Program-made: the position numbers and the translations under genes
Part shown: in pieces, positions 10,052-20,351 of the stretch
How positions within the stretch are numbered: the first letter of the stretch is position 1
How the letters are laid out: each line of letters starts with the position of its first letter
DNA from: Hysterangium stoloniferum
Lineage: Eukaryota > Basidiomycota > Agaricomycetes > Hysterangiales > Hysterangiaceae
Length of the DNA stretch: 64,000 nucleotides
Direction of reading: 5' to 3'
Assembly: GCA_015178975.1 (NCBI GenBank)
Contig: WHVD01000032.1
Location: 496,001-560,000, forward strand
Notes under the pieces: model-generated
The model's database searches: none
Told to the model about the DNA's origin: nothing
What the model saw: the letters and a program-made list of their open reading frames with translations, nothing else

Positions 10052-13000
10052 GTTTACGACCCCTCAGTGTTGTACAGCTCAACGTTGCCAGGGCTAACTG
10101 GCGCATGCATGGCCTACTCAATTCACTCAAAAGCATCGATATAATTATAGTGCAAGAACCCTGGTTCGGAAGAATAGGTGTTGCCCGTTCCTCCTCATCC
10201 CCAGAAGACACCCCAGTCCGTGGAACTGTTTCAAAAATTGGGTGGGAGTGCCTTGCACCACAAATAGACCTTTCTACCCACACCCCACGGGTTGTCTCAT
10301 ACATCCGCAAAGGGATCCCTCACTTGTCCTTCCGACTCCACGCTGATTTTCCTACCTCACCTGACTTACTTCCACTTCACCTCCAGTATGGAAGTAGGTC
10401 CTTCCTACTTGTAAATATATATAATGCCGGCCCCCGAGGCAACAACCTAGCAATTCACACGCTGTTTGACGCTAACCCGGACCCGTCCATCCCCACGATC
10501 GTTGCTGGGGATTTCAATCTTCACCACCCTGCATGGTCCCCCAATCTCTTCCGCGAGCCGTCAGACACTGCAAAGGAGTTTTTCGAATGGACAGTCACGC
10601 AGAGCTTCTCCATCCTCAATGACCTTGAGTGTCCCACCCGCAGCCAATCAAATGGACTCTATCCTCGACCTCACACTCACGAACCTCGCTGCCACGGAGA
10701 TGGATCTGGTCCAGTCCTGGGAATGCCGAGACGACTTCGCGCTGAATTCTGACCACAATGCCATCTTGTGGTCCATTTCTGCCGACCAGGCTGCCCCCCC
10801 ACCTCTGGTCCCGGAAACGCAGCGCTTTCGCATTGACCCGGGTAGAAAGAAGCAATGGGAGGAACGGGTCTCTCCCTTTCTTGCGGCAGTCGACACCCTT
10901 CCCCTGCGCTCCGCCCAAGAGCTTGACCATGCCTTCGATGCTTTCCTCGATGCACTGCTCACTGCTACGGAGGCTGTCATGCCTAAACCGAAGACGAAAC
11001 ACAGGCAACGTGCTCCCTGGTGGAATGAGGCCTGTGATTTGGCCCTCCACAACATCCAAACTGCCGCTCGAGCGAACAAAAGTGTTACCAGGAGTAGGTT
11101 CAGAGGCACAATCCGCACCGCCAAGCGGGAGTGGGCCTCCGATTTCATTGGAGACACGGCCCCAACAGAAATATGGAATCTCACTAAATGGGCCACAGGA
11201 CGTCGCCACACCCGCACCCCCTATACGCTCCGATGCCGGAGTCGCTACCCACCCTGAGGAGCAGGCCCGGGTCTTCGCCCGTGCCTTTTTCCCCACCACC
11301 GCCCCACCAACCCAGGTTGAAATGCCTGATGATCCGGCCCCCCTCCTACCTCGTGACTTCCCCCCCTTCACCCAGAGTGAGATCAAGGGCGCTCTATCCT
11401 CCACGTCCAATGTCTCTGCCCCTGGCGGGTCAGGGATTAACTGGAGGCTTGTCAAGTGGGCTTTTGAGGTGAACCCGGGAGTGGTGACAAACCTCCTGAA
11501 TGGATGCATTGTCCATCAACACCACCCACATCGCCTAAAACCGCCATTGTTGCCGTTATCCCAAAACCTAGGAAGGCAGATATGTCTAACCCACGTTCCT
11601 ACCGTCCAATCTCCCTCCTCGAATGCCTAAGTAAACTTCTTGAAAAGCTTGTGGCCCAACGGGTCACCTTTGAGGTAGGAAAATTCAACCTGGTCCCGAC
11701 CAATCAATTCGGGGGCGAGATAAATCATCAGTTATTGATGCTTGTCTCACGCTCACGCACGATATCCAGGCCGCATGGAGCTCGCGCCTGGTTGCTACAG
11801 CAGTCTCCCTTGACATCAAGGGCTTTTTTGACTACGTAAACCACCCCCGCCTTATTCGTACCTTAGTTCTGATGGGATTCGCTCCCCAACTTGTGGGGTG
11901 GATTAAGTCGTTCCTCTGTCAGCGGAGCGTTATGATCCGGGTAGAGGGCTTTGTCGGCCCACCCACTCCCCTGGCTGAGGTTGGCATTCCGCAAGGGTCC
12001 CCTCTGTCGCCTGTTCTCTCCACAATCTACGCATCGCCCATCCTCCGTCTTGCGGCAGTAGCCCCAGGAACGCATGTCAAGTCCTATGTGGATGACGTGC
12101 TCTTGTTGGCCTTCTCTCATTCTCTTGAGTCCAATATCCACCTACTCAATGAGGCCCTAAGGCCCTTGCTCACCACTATTAGTGCGCTTGGCCTCTCCAT
12201 AGATTCGGGCAAGACAGACCTAATCCACTTCGCTCGCTCCAAGGCAGTGCTTGCATCGGGCCCACAGCTCTCTATCCACCCACCAAATGCGCAACCATTT
12301 ACCGTCGCCCCACGGCCCGTTATTAGGTGGCTAGGGCTGTGGTTCGACAGTCGGCTGACATTTAAGCAGCACGTTACCGAGGTGTCAAATAAGGCCCTAT
12401 CTGCTGTGGCAGGTTTGCGAATCCTTGCCAACTGTGTTAGAGGCCTGTCAGTCTCCAGTGCTCGCCTCCTTTATATTACTGTGGTGCTTCCCATCCTTAC
12501 TTTTGGCTCTGCCATCTGGTACACAGGCGTCCGCCAAAAAGGCCTCATGAAGCCTCTAGAGCGTGCCCAAACTGTTGGGCTACGGTGGCTCTTAGGAGCT
12601 TTCCGCACGACGCCCATTCCCGAAATGCATCACCTGGCTGCTATAGTTCCCATACCCCTACTCCTGAAGCGCCTGTCACAAAATGCCGCCACGAGGTTCC
12701 GGGCCCTTCCAGCCGCATCGCAGGTCCTCGCCCGACTTCCTGCCGGTTGGGATGAACATGATCCCCTTTTGTCACCGCAACCCCGACCCATGCGCCAGTC
12801 AAAAAAGAATGCAGGAAAACGCCCACCTTCAACAGTCATCCACCGTCTGGCGACCTTCACAAGTCCGAAGTCGGAAAGGCTATTGCCGTATGTCCCGCCT
12901 CCCAGGGAGAGGGAACACCCATGGGGCGCCCGATTAAGCTCAGTCCTCCCACCCAGGCAATCCGCTGAAGAAGACCGTCGGAAGCTCATCAACCAGATTA

Positions 13001-13941
13001 AGGCTCGCATTCGAGTCCTTTCGTCAGATCCAACCCAGTTGGTCATATTTACAGATGGGTCGAGAAAACGGTCCGAGGGCCATAAACGGACGGGGTGTGG
13101 TTTCTCGGCAGTACACCTTGGCATGGAGGTTGCCTCAGGTCAATGGGGCCTTGGCCGCAGAGCCAGTGTCTTCGATGCTGAGATGCTTGCTCTTGCGGGT
13201 GCTGCTGCCCGCCTCACCAACATCCTTGACCACCTCCCTACTGTCACGCACATCTCATTTATGGTTGACAATCAGGCTGCCCTATCATCAATATTTGATG
13301 TGTCCTCACATCCAGCCCAGCTCTGCTCCGCGCTTTTTCGCAAGCATGTTGATTCGCTGCTGTCCTCCCGCCATTACATCAATGTTGAAGTTTCCTGGGT
13401 CCCAGGACATACGGGCATACAGGGAAATGAACGCGCTGACGCACTAGCCAAACAGGCCACAACAGCCAGGTCAGTACTGCACTCAACCATGACCTGGGCC
13501 CGGGAAAGGGCCAAAGTCCGCGCAGTCAAAGAATGGGGCAAAGAGTGGGCGTCCAAGCCACACACTAATGCTTCCGCTCTCGTCCTCACCAAACCGCCCT
13601 CGCTCAAACTCGCTGCCATCCACAAAAGCTTGACTGGTTCCCGTGCACAGCACACTCGCCTCATTCAGGCGATCTTTGGACACGGCTTCTTTGGGGAATA
13701 CTACAACCGCTTCCTCCCCAATCTCCCCACTGCATGCCCCTGTTGGTATGCACCCCTCCAAACGCGCGACCACATCTTAACGAGTTGCCCCCTTTACGAA
13801 GACTGGCGTGGGCCCCTACGAAAGGTCTCACGCGGTCTTGACCTGGCCTTTCTGCTGGGTACAAAGTCTGGGCTCAGAGCAGTTGCAAAATTTATCTGCC
13901 AAACCTCTGCCTTTGCACCACGCCCTTACGAACCTCCTTAG
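10048..13941 (+). pseudogene. LINE ORF2: endonuclease, reverse transcriptase, RNase H (four frameshifts)
   Basis: The domain order is clear. The AP endonuclease (10048-10700) has QLNVARAN, IIIVQEPWFG and VAGDFNLHHPAW, then the SDHNAILW box near 10745. The reverse transcriptase (about 11545-12480) has VIPKPRKADMSNPRSYRPIS, AVSLDIKGFFDYV, GIPQGSPLSPVLS and the active site YVDDVLL. RNase H (about 13035-13470) has IFTDGSRKRS, FDAEMLAL, VDNQAALSS and VPGHTGIQGNERADALA. The C-terminal motif is CPCWYAPLQTRDHILTSC. Frame changes occur near 10655, 11237, 11530 and 11725; from 11725 to the stop at 13941 the frame is clean for over 700 codons with all catalytic residues kept. The copy is dead by frameshift but only mildly aged. 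Confidence 0.9.
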
Positions 13942-14961
13942 AGCCACCTGGCTCCGTCGCGACGCCGACTCCCCCGCTCGCCCCACACCTCTCCCACAAT
14001 CCCTCCACAACAGATCGTCCCTGAACGTCATGGCCGATGTACATATCCCTTTCTTGGTCTTCTTTTTCCTTTTCTCTTTCTAGCTACATCTGACTCCGTA
14101 CGCCGACTTTCACCGTCCCCACCCTGACTCGAGCCCTCTAAAATCCATCGTAGCCACGAAGCTCACTCGGAACTTCTTACCACCGTAGCATAGTTTCTCT
14201 GGGGGCCTTTCCACCCCCTAGCCGCAGTTAGCCATTGTTGCTTGAAGCGGGATACAAATATAACAAAAAAAAAAAAAAAAAAACAAAAAGATTGACCACG
14301 TGACAGAACCAAAGCCATGGATAAGGACTACTATGGATACATGTGGGTACTTAGGGTTCCAAACCACATATTCCAACACTGATATGCCTTGCTGAATCTA
14401 TTAGTTGCAAATACTCTCTAATAAGATTAATTAGCCCCCGATATTAGTGGTCCAGTGGAATGAGGCGTGTGGCGTGTGGCGTGAACCCGATCGCTTGGAT
14501 TCAACCATCCCAAAAGAGGAGCGCACCTTCCACACGCTTGTTATAGAAGTCTGATACAACAGGGAGGCATGTTCATTCAATTAGGACGTGGTCCATTACA
14601 ATCATCTTAATTCCTGTTGGTGGTGTACAGTTCCTCTTGTTATCTAGATCAGAACGCAGAAGGCCTGTCAAATACCACTTTCTCGAACCGATTCATTCCC
14701 CAATACTTTTGAGGCTTCGTGATGGAATCAATACAACGGTTGTTATGTATGAGTTCACATTCCCACCAATAGCAACAAATGAATGTAATCTTGATTCTGT
14801 TATTTGGGTTTGCTGATGTCAATCGACGACAATATTATAAATTTGCCCTAACTCTCACTGCGTCCACTGTCCACCAGCTTTCCTCTCGCATCTTCGTACT
14901 CTACTTGCCACCACCTACCGCTCAAATTTTCAAAATTTTGATATTCCCCACCATTTTAAAA

Positions 14962-15833
14962 ATGCACACCCCTAGTCAACAAGAACATGTCGTGAGTCGT
15001 TGCTCTACGGGTTATGTAAGGTTGTCAACAATTGTCCTCGTTTATAGTGAAGCAGGTTGTAATGATCGTCCACACACGGATGTTGGCAATCCCTACTACA
15101 CGTGGGTTTCATTTACGGCTACAGTTAAGCTTCCGCTAATATATTTGTCTACTATAGGATTGCCATGGCGGATGGCATGTTACCCATGCTCGGGCTTTCC
15201 TCCGCAGACGGAAACCATGGTGGTCATTTTGGGTGTGTATTATGCTGTTGACATCGTCTGCAGTGTCATCTCATCGATTGTCGTATAGTCATGTTGTGTA
15301 CACACCAGCTGATGGAAATACTCTAGTGGGCTTCGACAGTGACCCGGCGCGCGAATCAGTCGAAAATCACCTCTTAGATACGATTCCTATTCAGAAGTAT
15401 ACGCGGCCGCTCCAAGGTGGGCTTTCTGGCAGTGATCCGCTGGCGGATTTTCATAATCCTCCTTTAGCTGGTTTAGATCGTCCTGGCCCCATTGGTGATC
15501 AGAGTTCTCAAAATGGGTACGTGCTTTGAATCTTCTGTTGTATCAACTTATATTGAACATTGTACAGGGATTCGCTCCCCATTCCTGTCTTCGATCCCAA
15601 GGGTAGTCTCATCGGTCCTCACCATGGCCCCACTCTTAATTTGTCACGACTGGGGCTCCATCACGATCAAAGTTGCACCTCAGTTCACAATTTGGATTGT
15701 TATCAACAAAGCGCTCAAACTATACACATTAAGTTGCGTGATGCAAAAACTACTGGTTTGGTTCCGGTCCCTGGTCATGTTTATCGGAGGTCAGTTGTCC
15801 GCCAGGTGCTGCACGTTGCAACTATCTGTATGT
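14962..15833 (+). CDS. Putative type II membrane protein, multi-exon, unrecognised family (3' end unresolved)
   Basis: The ATG at 14962 follows a TTATAAATTT box (14838) and a pyrimidine-rich leader. Exon 1 (14962-15105), exon 2 (15158-15516) and exon 3 (from 15568) join in consistent phase across introns with GTTTCA...CTATAG and GTACGT...TACAG borders. Exon 2 encodes a basic stretch then a hydrophobic span (RRRKPWWSFWVCIMLLTSSA) with a luminal-looking Pro/Gly/Asp-rich tail (VVYTPADGNTLVGFDSDPA), the pattern of a single-pass type II protein. Exon 3 gives LPIPVFDPKGSLIGPHHG. A donor-like GTATGT near 15829 suggests more exons, and further coding-looking pieces occur to about 16457, but I cannot join them in frame. 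I do not recognise the family. Copy B of the duplication keeps the promoter but has lost this ATG and is cut off within exon 1. Confidence 0.45.
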
Positions 15834-16719
15834 AATGTAACACTTTGCAGCATTCACATAGATCCATTTGGTCTTAGGACTGAACCAGCTGTCGATGCCA
15901 ATGATTGTTGCAACAGCTTTGCTCGAGCACCAGCAACCCTCAGAACCCCCCCAGGCCAACTCGTCTTCATATTCTGGATAGTGAGTCTGAGGCTTGTTGT
16001 CAGCTTATTTCGTCTGACTATTCAAAGCCTCACACATCCCGGCCCCAACGTCTCGGCTGGACAAGCATCGCCCTCGAAAGTACTCATTGAGAATACGACG
16101 ATCGAATCACCGCGAAAGCCCTTATCGTTGTTTTAGATCTCCCCAGTCAATCACACGAGTACAGGTGCGTGTGTGACTAAGGATGAAAGAGGCGTCCGCT
16201 TCTAATCAGTTCTTGCTTCTGTAGTCTTCCGCAGAACCAATATGCATTTAACGAGCCATCTTATAATGATTGTCCCTCACGGAAAACTGAAAGAATGTCA
16301 AATGCTTACCACTGGACAATACACACCGATAGTCCATCAAAATTGGTCTATAGACTGTCGTCGATACATGAAGTTCGGTGACAAGAAACCCGACGAAATC
16401 GACCAACCGTCTCTTCTCATCCGACCTCTGGAATACATTGTACAAGCTCTCTGGCATTAAACTAAAAATCTCGACGCCCCAAGTGATGACGCCAGTGAAT
16501 GCAGCAACAAGACATTAAACCAAATGATTCCCTATTACATCAATATACATCAGAAGGGATGGACAACATAGCTGCTCCGAATACGATTTGCATTAATGAA
16601 CACTAGAAATACATCTACCTTTTTACAAAGTCGGAACGTTCTCTAAGGAAGCTCACAAAAGGGAGGCGTGACTTAACCTGGTCTCACAGGCCCAACCGTT
16701 CCGTCCCAGTCAAGCTCGC
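15834..16719 (+). other. Possible 3' exons of the preceding gene; otherwise unexplained
   Basis: Short coding-looking stretches occur (about 15860-15970, 16090-16165 and 16242-16460, the last with a GTAG acceptor before it), but frames change between them and no unique splice model is apparent. They may be distal exons of the membrane-protein gene or the remains of a second gene. From 16460 to 16719 I see nothing. Confidence 0.25.
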
Positions 16720-17361
16720 ATGCGTTGCCAGTCAGGTAGTCCAGAAGCATTAACACTCGCAACGTCAAATGGGAGGTCATTTGTTATCGACCTCATGGAT
16801 AATAATCTTCTCCCTGCCCTGGATTATGCGTTTGCCATACTGGACGCCGACAAAGCCTCATTGTCCCCCATCCCGTCAGACGGTTCCTACAGCGTCTCGT
16901 CTCATCAAACCTCTAACTCTTCCGCATCAATGCCACACACGCGTTCTTCACCCACCTTCTCAAGCGCGTCTGTTGGCATACTAATGCGTTCAACCCCACC
17001 CCACTACATTTTCGTTCCAACCCCTCTAAACAGTACCGAACTATCTCATCTTCCTAGTCTTACACGTTTTATCCAAGAACGTGTAAAGGCACTTGATAGC
17101 TGGCGCCAAGTCACCCTTGATCCAAATGAACTTTCCCGTGCCCTTACACCCCAAATTCAACGGTACCCCCGAAACTGTCCTGGCTCCAGAAACGGTAGTC
17201 TTACAAACTCCTTGTTATTGTTAGGACACACTGGTTCGGTGGCCAGGAAGGCCAGCCCATGTCTCTTCCCGCTTGATATGCCTTTGGTCTGTGGCAAGCC
17301 CACCATCCGAGCTGGCCTCTTACAAACCTGGCAATCTGAACCAATGAGTGAAATCACATAA
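16720..17361 (+). CDS. Hypothetical protein, Ser/Thr/Pro-rich, 213 aa
   Basis: A single open frame with an ATG at 16720 and a TAA stop. It begins MRCQSGSPEALTLATSNGRS, then has an aliphatic/acidic segment (LPALDYAFAILDADKAS), a Ser/Thr/Pro-rich middle and LTRFIQERVKALDSWRQV. No catalytic motif, signal peptide or membrane segment is apparent and I do not recognise the family. It lies just upstream of internal sequence and the 3' LTR of a retrotransposon (17539-18099), so it may be a leftover of that element or an independent small gene. Length alone supports coding. Confidence 0.3.
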   Translation: MRCQSGSPEALTLATSNGRSFVIDLMDNNLLPALDYAFAILDADKASLSPIPSDGSYSVSSHQTSNSSASMPHTRSSPTFSSASVGILMRSTPPHYIFVPTPLNSTELSHLPSLTRFIQERVKALDSWRQVTLDPNELSRALTPQIQRYPRNCPGSRNGSLTNSLLLLGHTGSVARKASPCLFPLDMPLVCGKPTIRAGLLQTWQSEPMSEIT

Positions 17362-17538
17362 AAATAGGTAAATATCACACAGCTGGCTTACAACATCCCC
17401 CCGGCATCCACTCAAGATTACCCACATCCTTCTCACCATTCTACACTGCGAACCTGCAAGCTCAACGACGCACACTATATATTCCACCCTCCACTTCCCT
17501 CGTGTTCCTTCCTCTATACAACATATATACAACTATAT

Positions 17539-17731
17539 CATGTCCGTTTCTGTTCCGATCGAGCCACCTACTTCCCGCACGGGAGCATCCTCAGGCTTTC
17601 CCACAATCAAGGACCCTGGAAGTGGCATGACAAATGATTAACCCGCACAGTCATTGAAGACACCGACGCCCTGAATGTCTGGTGAAATGAACATGGTCTT
17701 GACCCTTGCGAAGGTTTCAGAGGGGGGAGGG
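17539..17731 (+). mobile_element. Remnant internal region of an LTR retrotransposon with polypurine tract
   Basis: A short frame opens at the ATG at 17539 (MSVSVPIEPPTSRTG), which resembles the start of a Copia-type Gag, and stops after about 33 codons. The purine run CAGAGGGGGGAGGG (17718-17731) abuts the TGTAAGCC that opens the LTR at 17732, marking it as the polypurine tract. Nearly the whole internal region is missing and no 5' LTR was found to the left. Confidence 0.5.
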
Positions 17732-18099
17732 TGTAAGCCTGGCCACCTTACCATATATGCCACCATTTCCAACCACTCCCTTTGTTAGACTACCCAAGCA
17801 TTCCTTGTGCTGCCACTCAATTACCTCTGACCATTGTTCTCCCACCAACCATTTTTCTCTTTTTCCTGCCACATCTTCCTTGCCTTCAGATTCCTTTTGT
17901 TACCACAATCTTATTTTTCCAAGCAGATATATAAGTATACATTCCACAGTGATAAGAAGAGAATCCTTTTGACCATAAAATCCTTTCCTATTCTTCCCTA
18001 GGAAGCCTCACATTTATCTTGTATCATACTCTTATTAAAATAAAGAAAACTTAGTCCTTTCCGTGTTGACCGAGTGAGGATGATAATGACAGCCTTTCA
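17732..18099 (+). repeat. 3' LTR, same family as 7628-7981
   Basis: It starts TGTAAGCCTGGCCACC after a polypurine tract and ends CAGCCTTTCA. TATATAAGTAT and AATAAAG motifs are in the same places as in the solo LTR of copy A. It directly abuts the left edge of duplication copy B (TTAGCACAGG), so it may mark or have caused the breakpoint. Confidence 0.85.
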
Positions 18100-20323
18100 T
18101 TAGCACAGGTTAAATGTCATGTATCTTATACAGAAATGTTGAGGGATGAGGTTTGGTATTCACCTACACACCTCTATTGTACAATAGCTCAAGACAATGG
18201 TCGGATCATGTGTTTTGTCAGTGACCCATACTAATCCCATCGGCTGGTACAAACTTATCAAAGGTAATGCCCAAGAGCCAGAATGCATCCTGTCGAGATC
18301 GATGATCGATGATCGACGGAGTGAGTACTTGAAGAGCAGAAAGTACATAATAGAATACCAAGTATATATTGTCTGAGTGAGAAAGTGTTGGCTAAGGATA
18401 TCATACATCTGGAAGCATATTAGCATACTTGGACGCGACACGTTGGTACGCGCAGAGAATTACCGCGATTCTCCGCCTGACGTCACTGCCAGCTTCAGAC
18501 CAAAACTATTTAGTATTTCTGAATCACTCTTTCTCTTGGACCATCATTTTCGGAAGAAAATATACTAGTTTCCAATGGGAGGATAAATTTATAATCTACG
18601 TCGAAAATTAGCCTCTACAGACGAGTGGAATGGTATGCGATGCAATACAAACTCAAGGGAGCCCCCGATGCACTTCCCCGAGTACAACCATTTTTTTTGT
18701 TTCTTAGTCGCTATCTTGCACATGCGCAAATGTAGAAGTTTCGCAGAACACTCTGACTGAGTCCCGAGTGTCACAATTTTACCTTCATATTTTCCCTTGG
18801 TCTTTGAGACTAGGTGAGCGGAACTGTAAACCATTTCCCTATGTCTATTCAAAATGTCACCCACAGCTTCAAAGCTACTTTCGACTATATCTAACTCCTA
18901 CCACCGCTCCCGCGTCCTTTACACATGGTCACGTCTACCAGCGATGAGAAAGAATCGTTAGGTGGCATCTGTCGCCGTCTATTGACGTGTGCATCCAATG
19001 ACGCCCGTATAACGTAGCCACGTCATGTTTGGTGGTGTGATCACATCTGATAATCTACTGGATCTGATAGTCTATTATTCATACTTATAAAAAGTCGATT
19101 GCTGTGGACTCAGTCGCTTGACACATTCCGTCTGGATCGGTCAGTATTCCCTGAAATTTAAATTTTTAATCCGGCCAAGGTTTCAGATTTGATGTGAGAA
19201 GTTTCGCCACGTGGTTAATTAGATACCTAGGCGGGCGCAGGTAATTCCCGTGCGTTGAACCCAGTCTCGCTCGATGTACATGATCTGCATTGGTGCGGTT
19301 CAGCATTTACCCCAAACTAAATTATATCCACACGTGATCCGAGAAGGCCTTTTAGCGTATACACAGTCACTCACGCGACTTGGCCTTTGCTGATAGATTT
19401 ATATCCCTTCATATTTGGCACAAAATTGACATTCATGAAACACAGGAACACGCTGGCAGTCTTAGCGATTATTCTGATGTAGATTACAACATTGACGATC
19501 GGGGCTCGCTAACGTCCTGGAGGGATAGCCCTTTTAACAAATTATGAACACGTGACCACGAAGATAAAGGGTGGATCAATGGGCGGAGAGCGAAAGAAGT
19601 TGGAGGTGATATCTATTGCACTCAGGGTCCACTATATCAATTCGCCAGTTGTAACATATTTGGTTAGGACTTCCCAGACCCATATATTTTCTTGAGCCCT
19701 GAGAAGTACGCGTGAAAACTACAAAGTGCAAGTCCGACTATGGGTCCTGATATGCCTTGCTGAACACATTAGCCGCAATATTAATGGTGCAGAGGAATGA
19801 GGCGTGTGGCGTGTGGCGTTGAACCCGATGGCGTGGATTCAACCATCCCCAAAAGAGGAGCGCACCTTCCGAACGCTTGTGATAGAAGTCTGATACAACA
19901 GGGAGGCATATTCATTGAATTGGCACGTGGTCCATGACAATCTGCTTAATTCCTGTCGGTGGCTGTACAGTTCCTCTTCTTGTCTAGATCAGAACGCAGG
20001 AGGCCTGTCAAATACCACTGTCTCGAACCGATTCATTCCCCAATCAATCCTTATGGCTTCGTGGTGATGTGATATGAGTTTACATTCCCACCAATAGCAA
20101 CAAATGAATGTAATCTTGATTCTATTATTTGGGTTTGCTGATGTCAATCGACAACAATATTATAAATTTGCCCTAACTCTCACTTCGTCCACTGTCCGCC
20201 AGCTTTCCTCTCGCATCTTCGTACTTGCCACCACCCACCGCACAAATTTGCAAAAATTTGATAATTCCCATCATTTTAAAATACACCCTAGTCAACAAGA
20301 GCATGTCGTGAGTCGTTGCTCTA
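18100..20323. repeat. Segmental duplication, copy B (without the copy A insertions)
   Basis: Direct repeat of copy A. It retains pre-insertion sites for two solo LTRs and for the LTR/LINE compound insertion. It carries its own extra pieces of about 70 bp near 18715-18785 and 100 bp near 19515-19620. It ends at CTCTAC, where copy A continues into the membrane-protein gene but copy B runs into a CCCTAAA array. Apart from the kinase fragment I see no gene in it. Confidence 0.85.
18215..18500 (-). pseudogene. Fragment of the Gin4/Hsl1-like kinase gene (copy B)
   Basis: Duplicate of the fragment at 5885-6125. The exon 3 tail ends at 18464 before a GTAATT donor, and exon 4 restarts at 18408 after CTTCCAG with MYDILSQHFL. 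Further on it keeps IDLD and, in a shifted frame, GITFDKFVPADGI, aligning with IIFGKHVSAARIQ of the intact kinase. It contains a one-base deletion in the exon 3 tail compared with the intact gene. Confidence 0.7.
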
Positions 20324-20351
20324 CCTAAACCCTAAACCCTAAACCCTAAAA
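20324..20351 (+). repeat. Interstitial telomere-like array (CCCTAAA, about four units)
   Basis: CCTAAA followed by three CCCTAAA units and an extra A sits exactly where copy B of the duplication stops and where a truncated zinc-finger gene begins. The unit is a heptamer (TTTAGGG on the other strand), not the common fungal TTAGGG hexamer. Confidence 0.85.

Larger units (their letters stand above)
8279..14288 (+). mobile_element. LINE (non-LTR retrotransposon), Tad/I-like, with poly(A) tail
   Basis: The element is bounded by a perfect 9-bp target duplication AGATTGACC (8270-8278 and 14289-14297) and ends in an A-rich tail (14264-14288), as expected for target-primed reverse transcription. It has ORF1 with zinc knuckles and ORF2 with AP endonuclease, reverse transcriptase, RNase H and a C-terminal Cys/His motif, the domain set of Tad/I-group LINEs. 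There is no ATG in the ORF1 frame before its first codons, so the copy is probably 5'-truncated inside ORF1. The 3' untranslated region runs from 13942 to about 14262. CpG is frequent, unlike the older elements nearby, which fits recent arrival. Confidence 0.93.
8179..14378. repeat. Solo LTR (181 bp net) split by the LINE, CTGAT target duplication
   Basis: The left part, 8179-8278, begins TGTTAGAATG; the right part, 14298-14378, ends ATTCCAACA. Both are flanked by CTGAT (8174-8178 and 14379-14383), and copy B reads straight through the site (GTCCTGATATGCC near 19742). A second copy of the same LTR, not interrupted, lies at 30782-30985. The LINE therefore inserted into an already resident solo LTR. 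Confidence 0.88.
5773..15008. repeat. Segmental duplication, copy A (interrupted by later insertions)
   Basis: Colinear with copy B (18100-20323), starting TTAGCACAGGTTAAA and ending TGTCGTGAGTCGTTGCTCTAC. Copy A additionally contains the solo LTRs 7241-7496 and 7628-7981 and a solo LTR plus LINE (8179-14378). About 180 bp at 7057-7235 are also absent from B. Removing the insertions leaves roughly 2.6 kb. Besides the kinase fragment (5885-6125) and the start of the membrane-protein gene at 14962, I see no gene in the duplicated sequence. Stretches 6130-7240, 7500-7625 and 7985-8170 hold nothing else I recognise. Confidence 0.85.

Noticed and set aside
9136..13864. Several long minus-strand frames of 90-300 codons inside the LINE
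   Set aside because: They are complements of GC-rich ORF1 and ORF2, which have clear domain motifs on the plus strand.
14962..15833. UstYa-like (DUF3328) oxidase identity for the membrane protein
   Set aside because: The single membrane span and YTPADG resemble the family's N-terminus superficially, but the required HxxHC motifs are not visible.
20324..20351. A true chromosome end
   Set aside because: Only about four units, with long sequence on both sides; interstitial.
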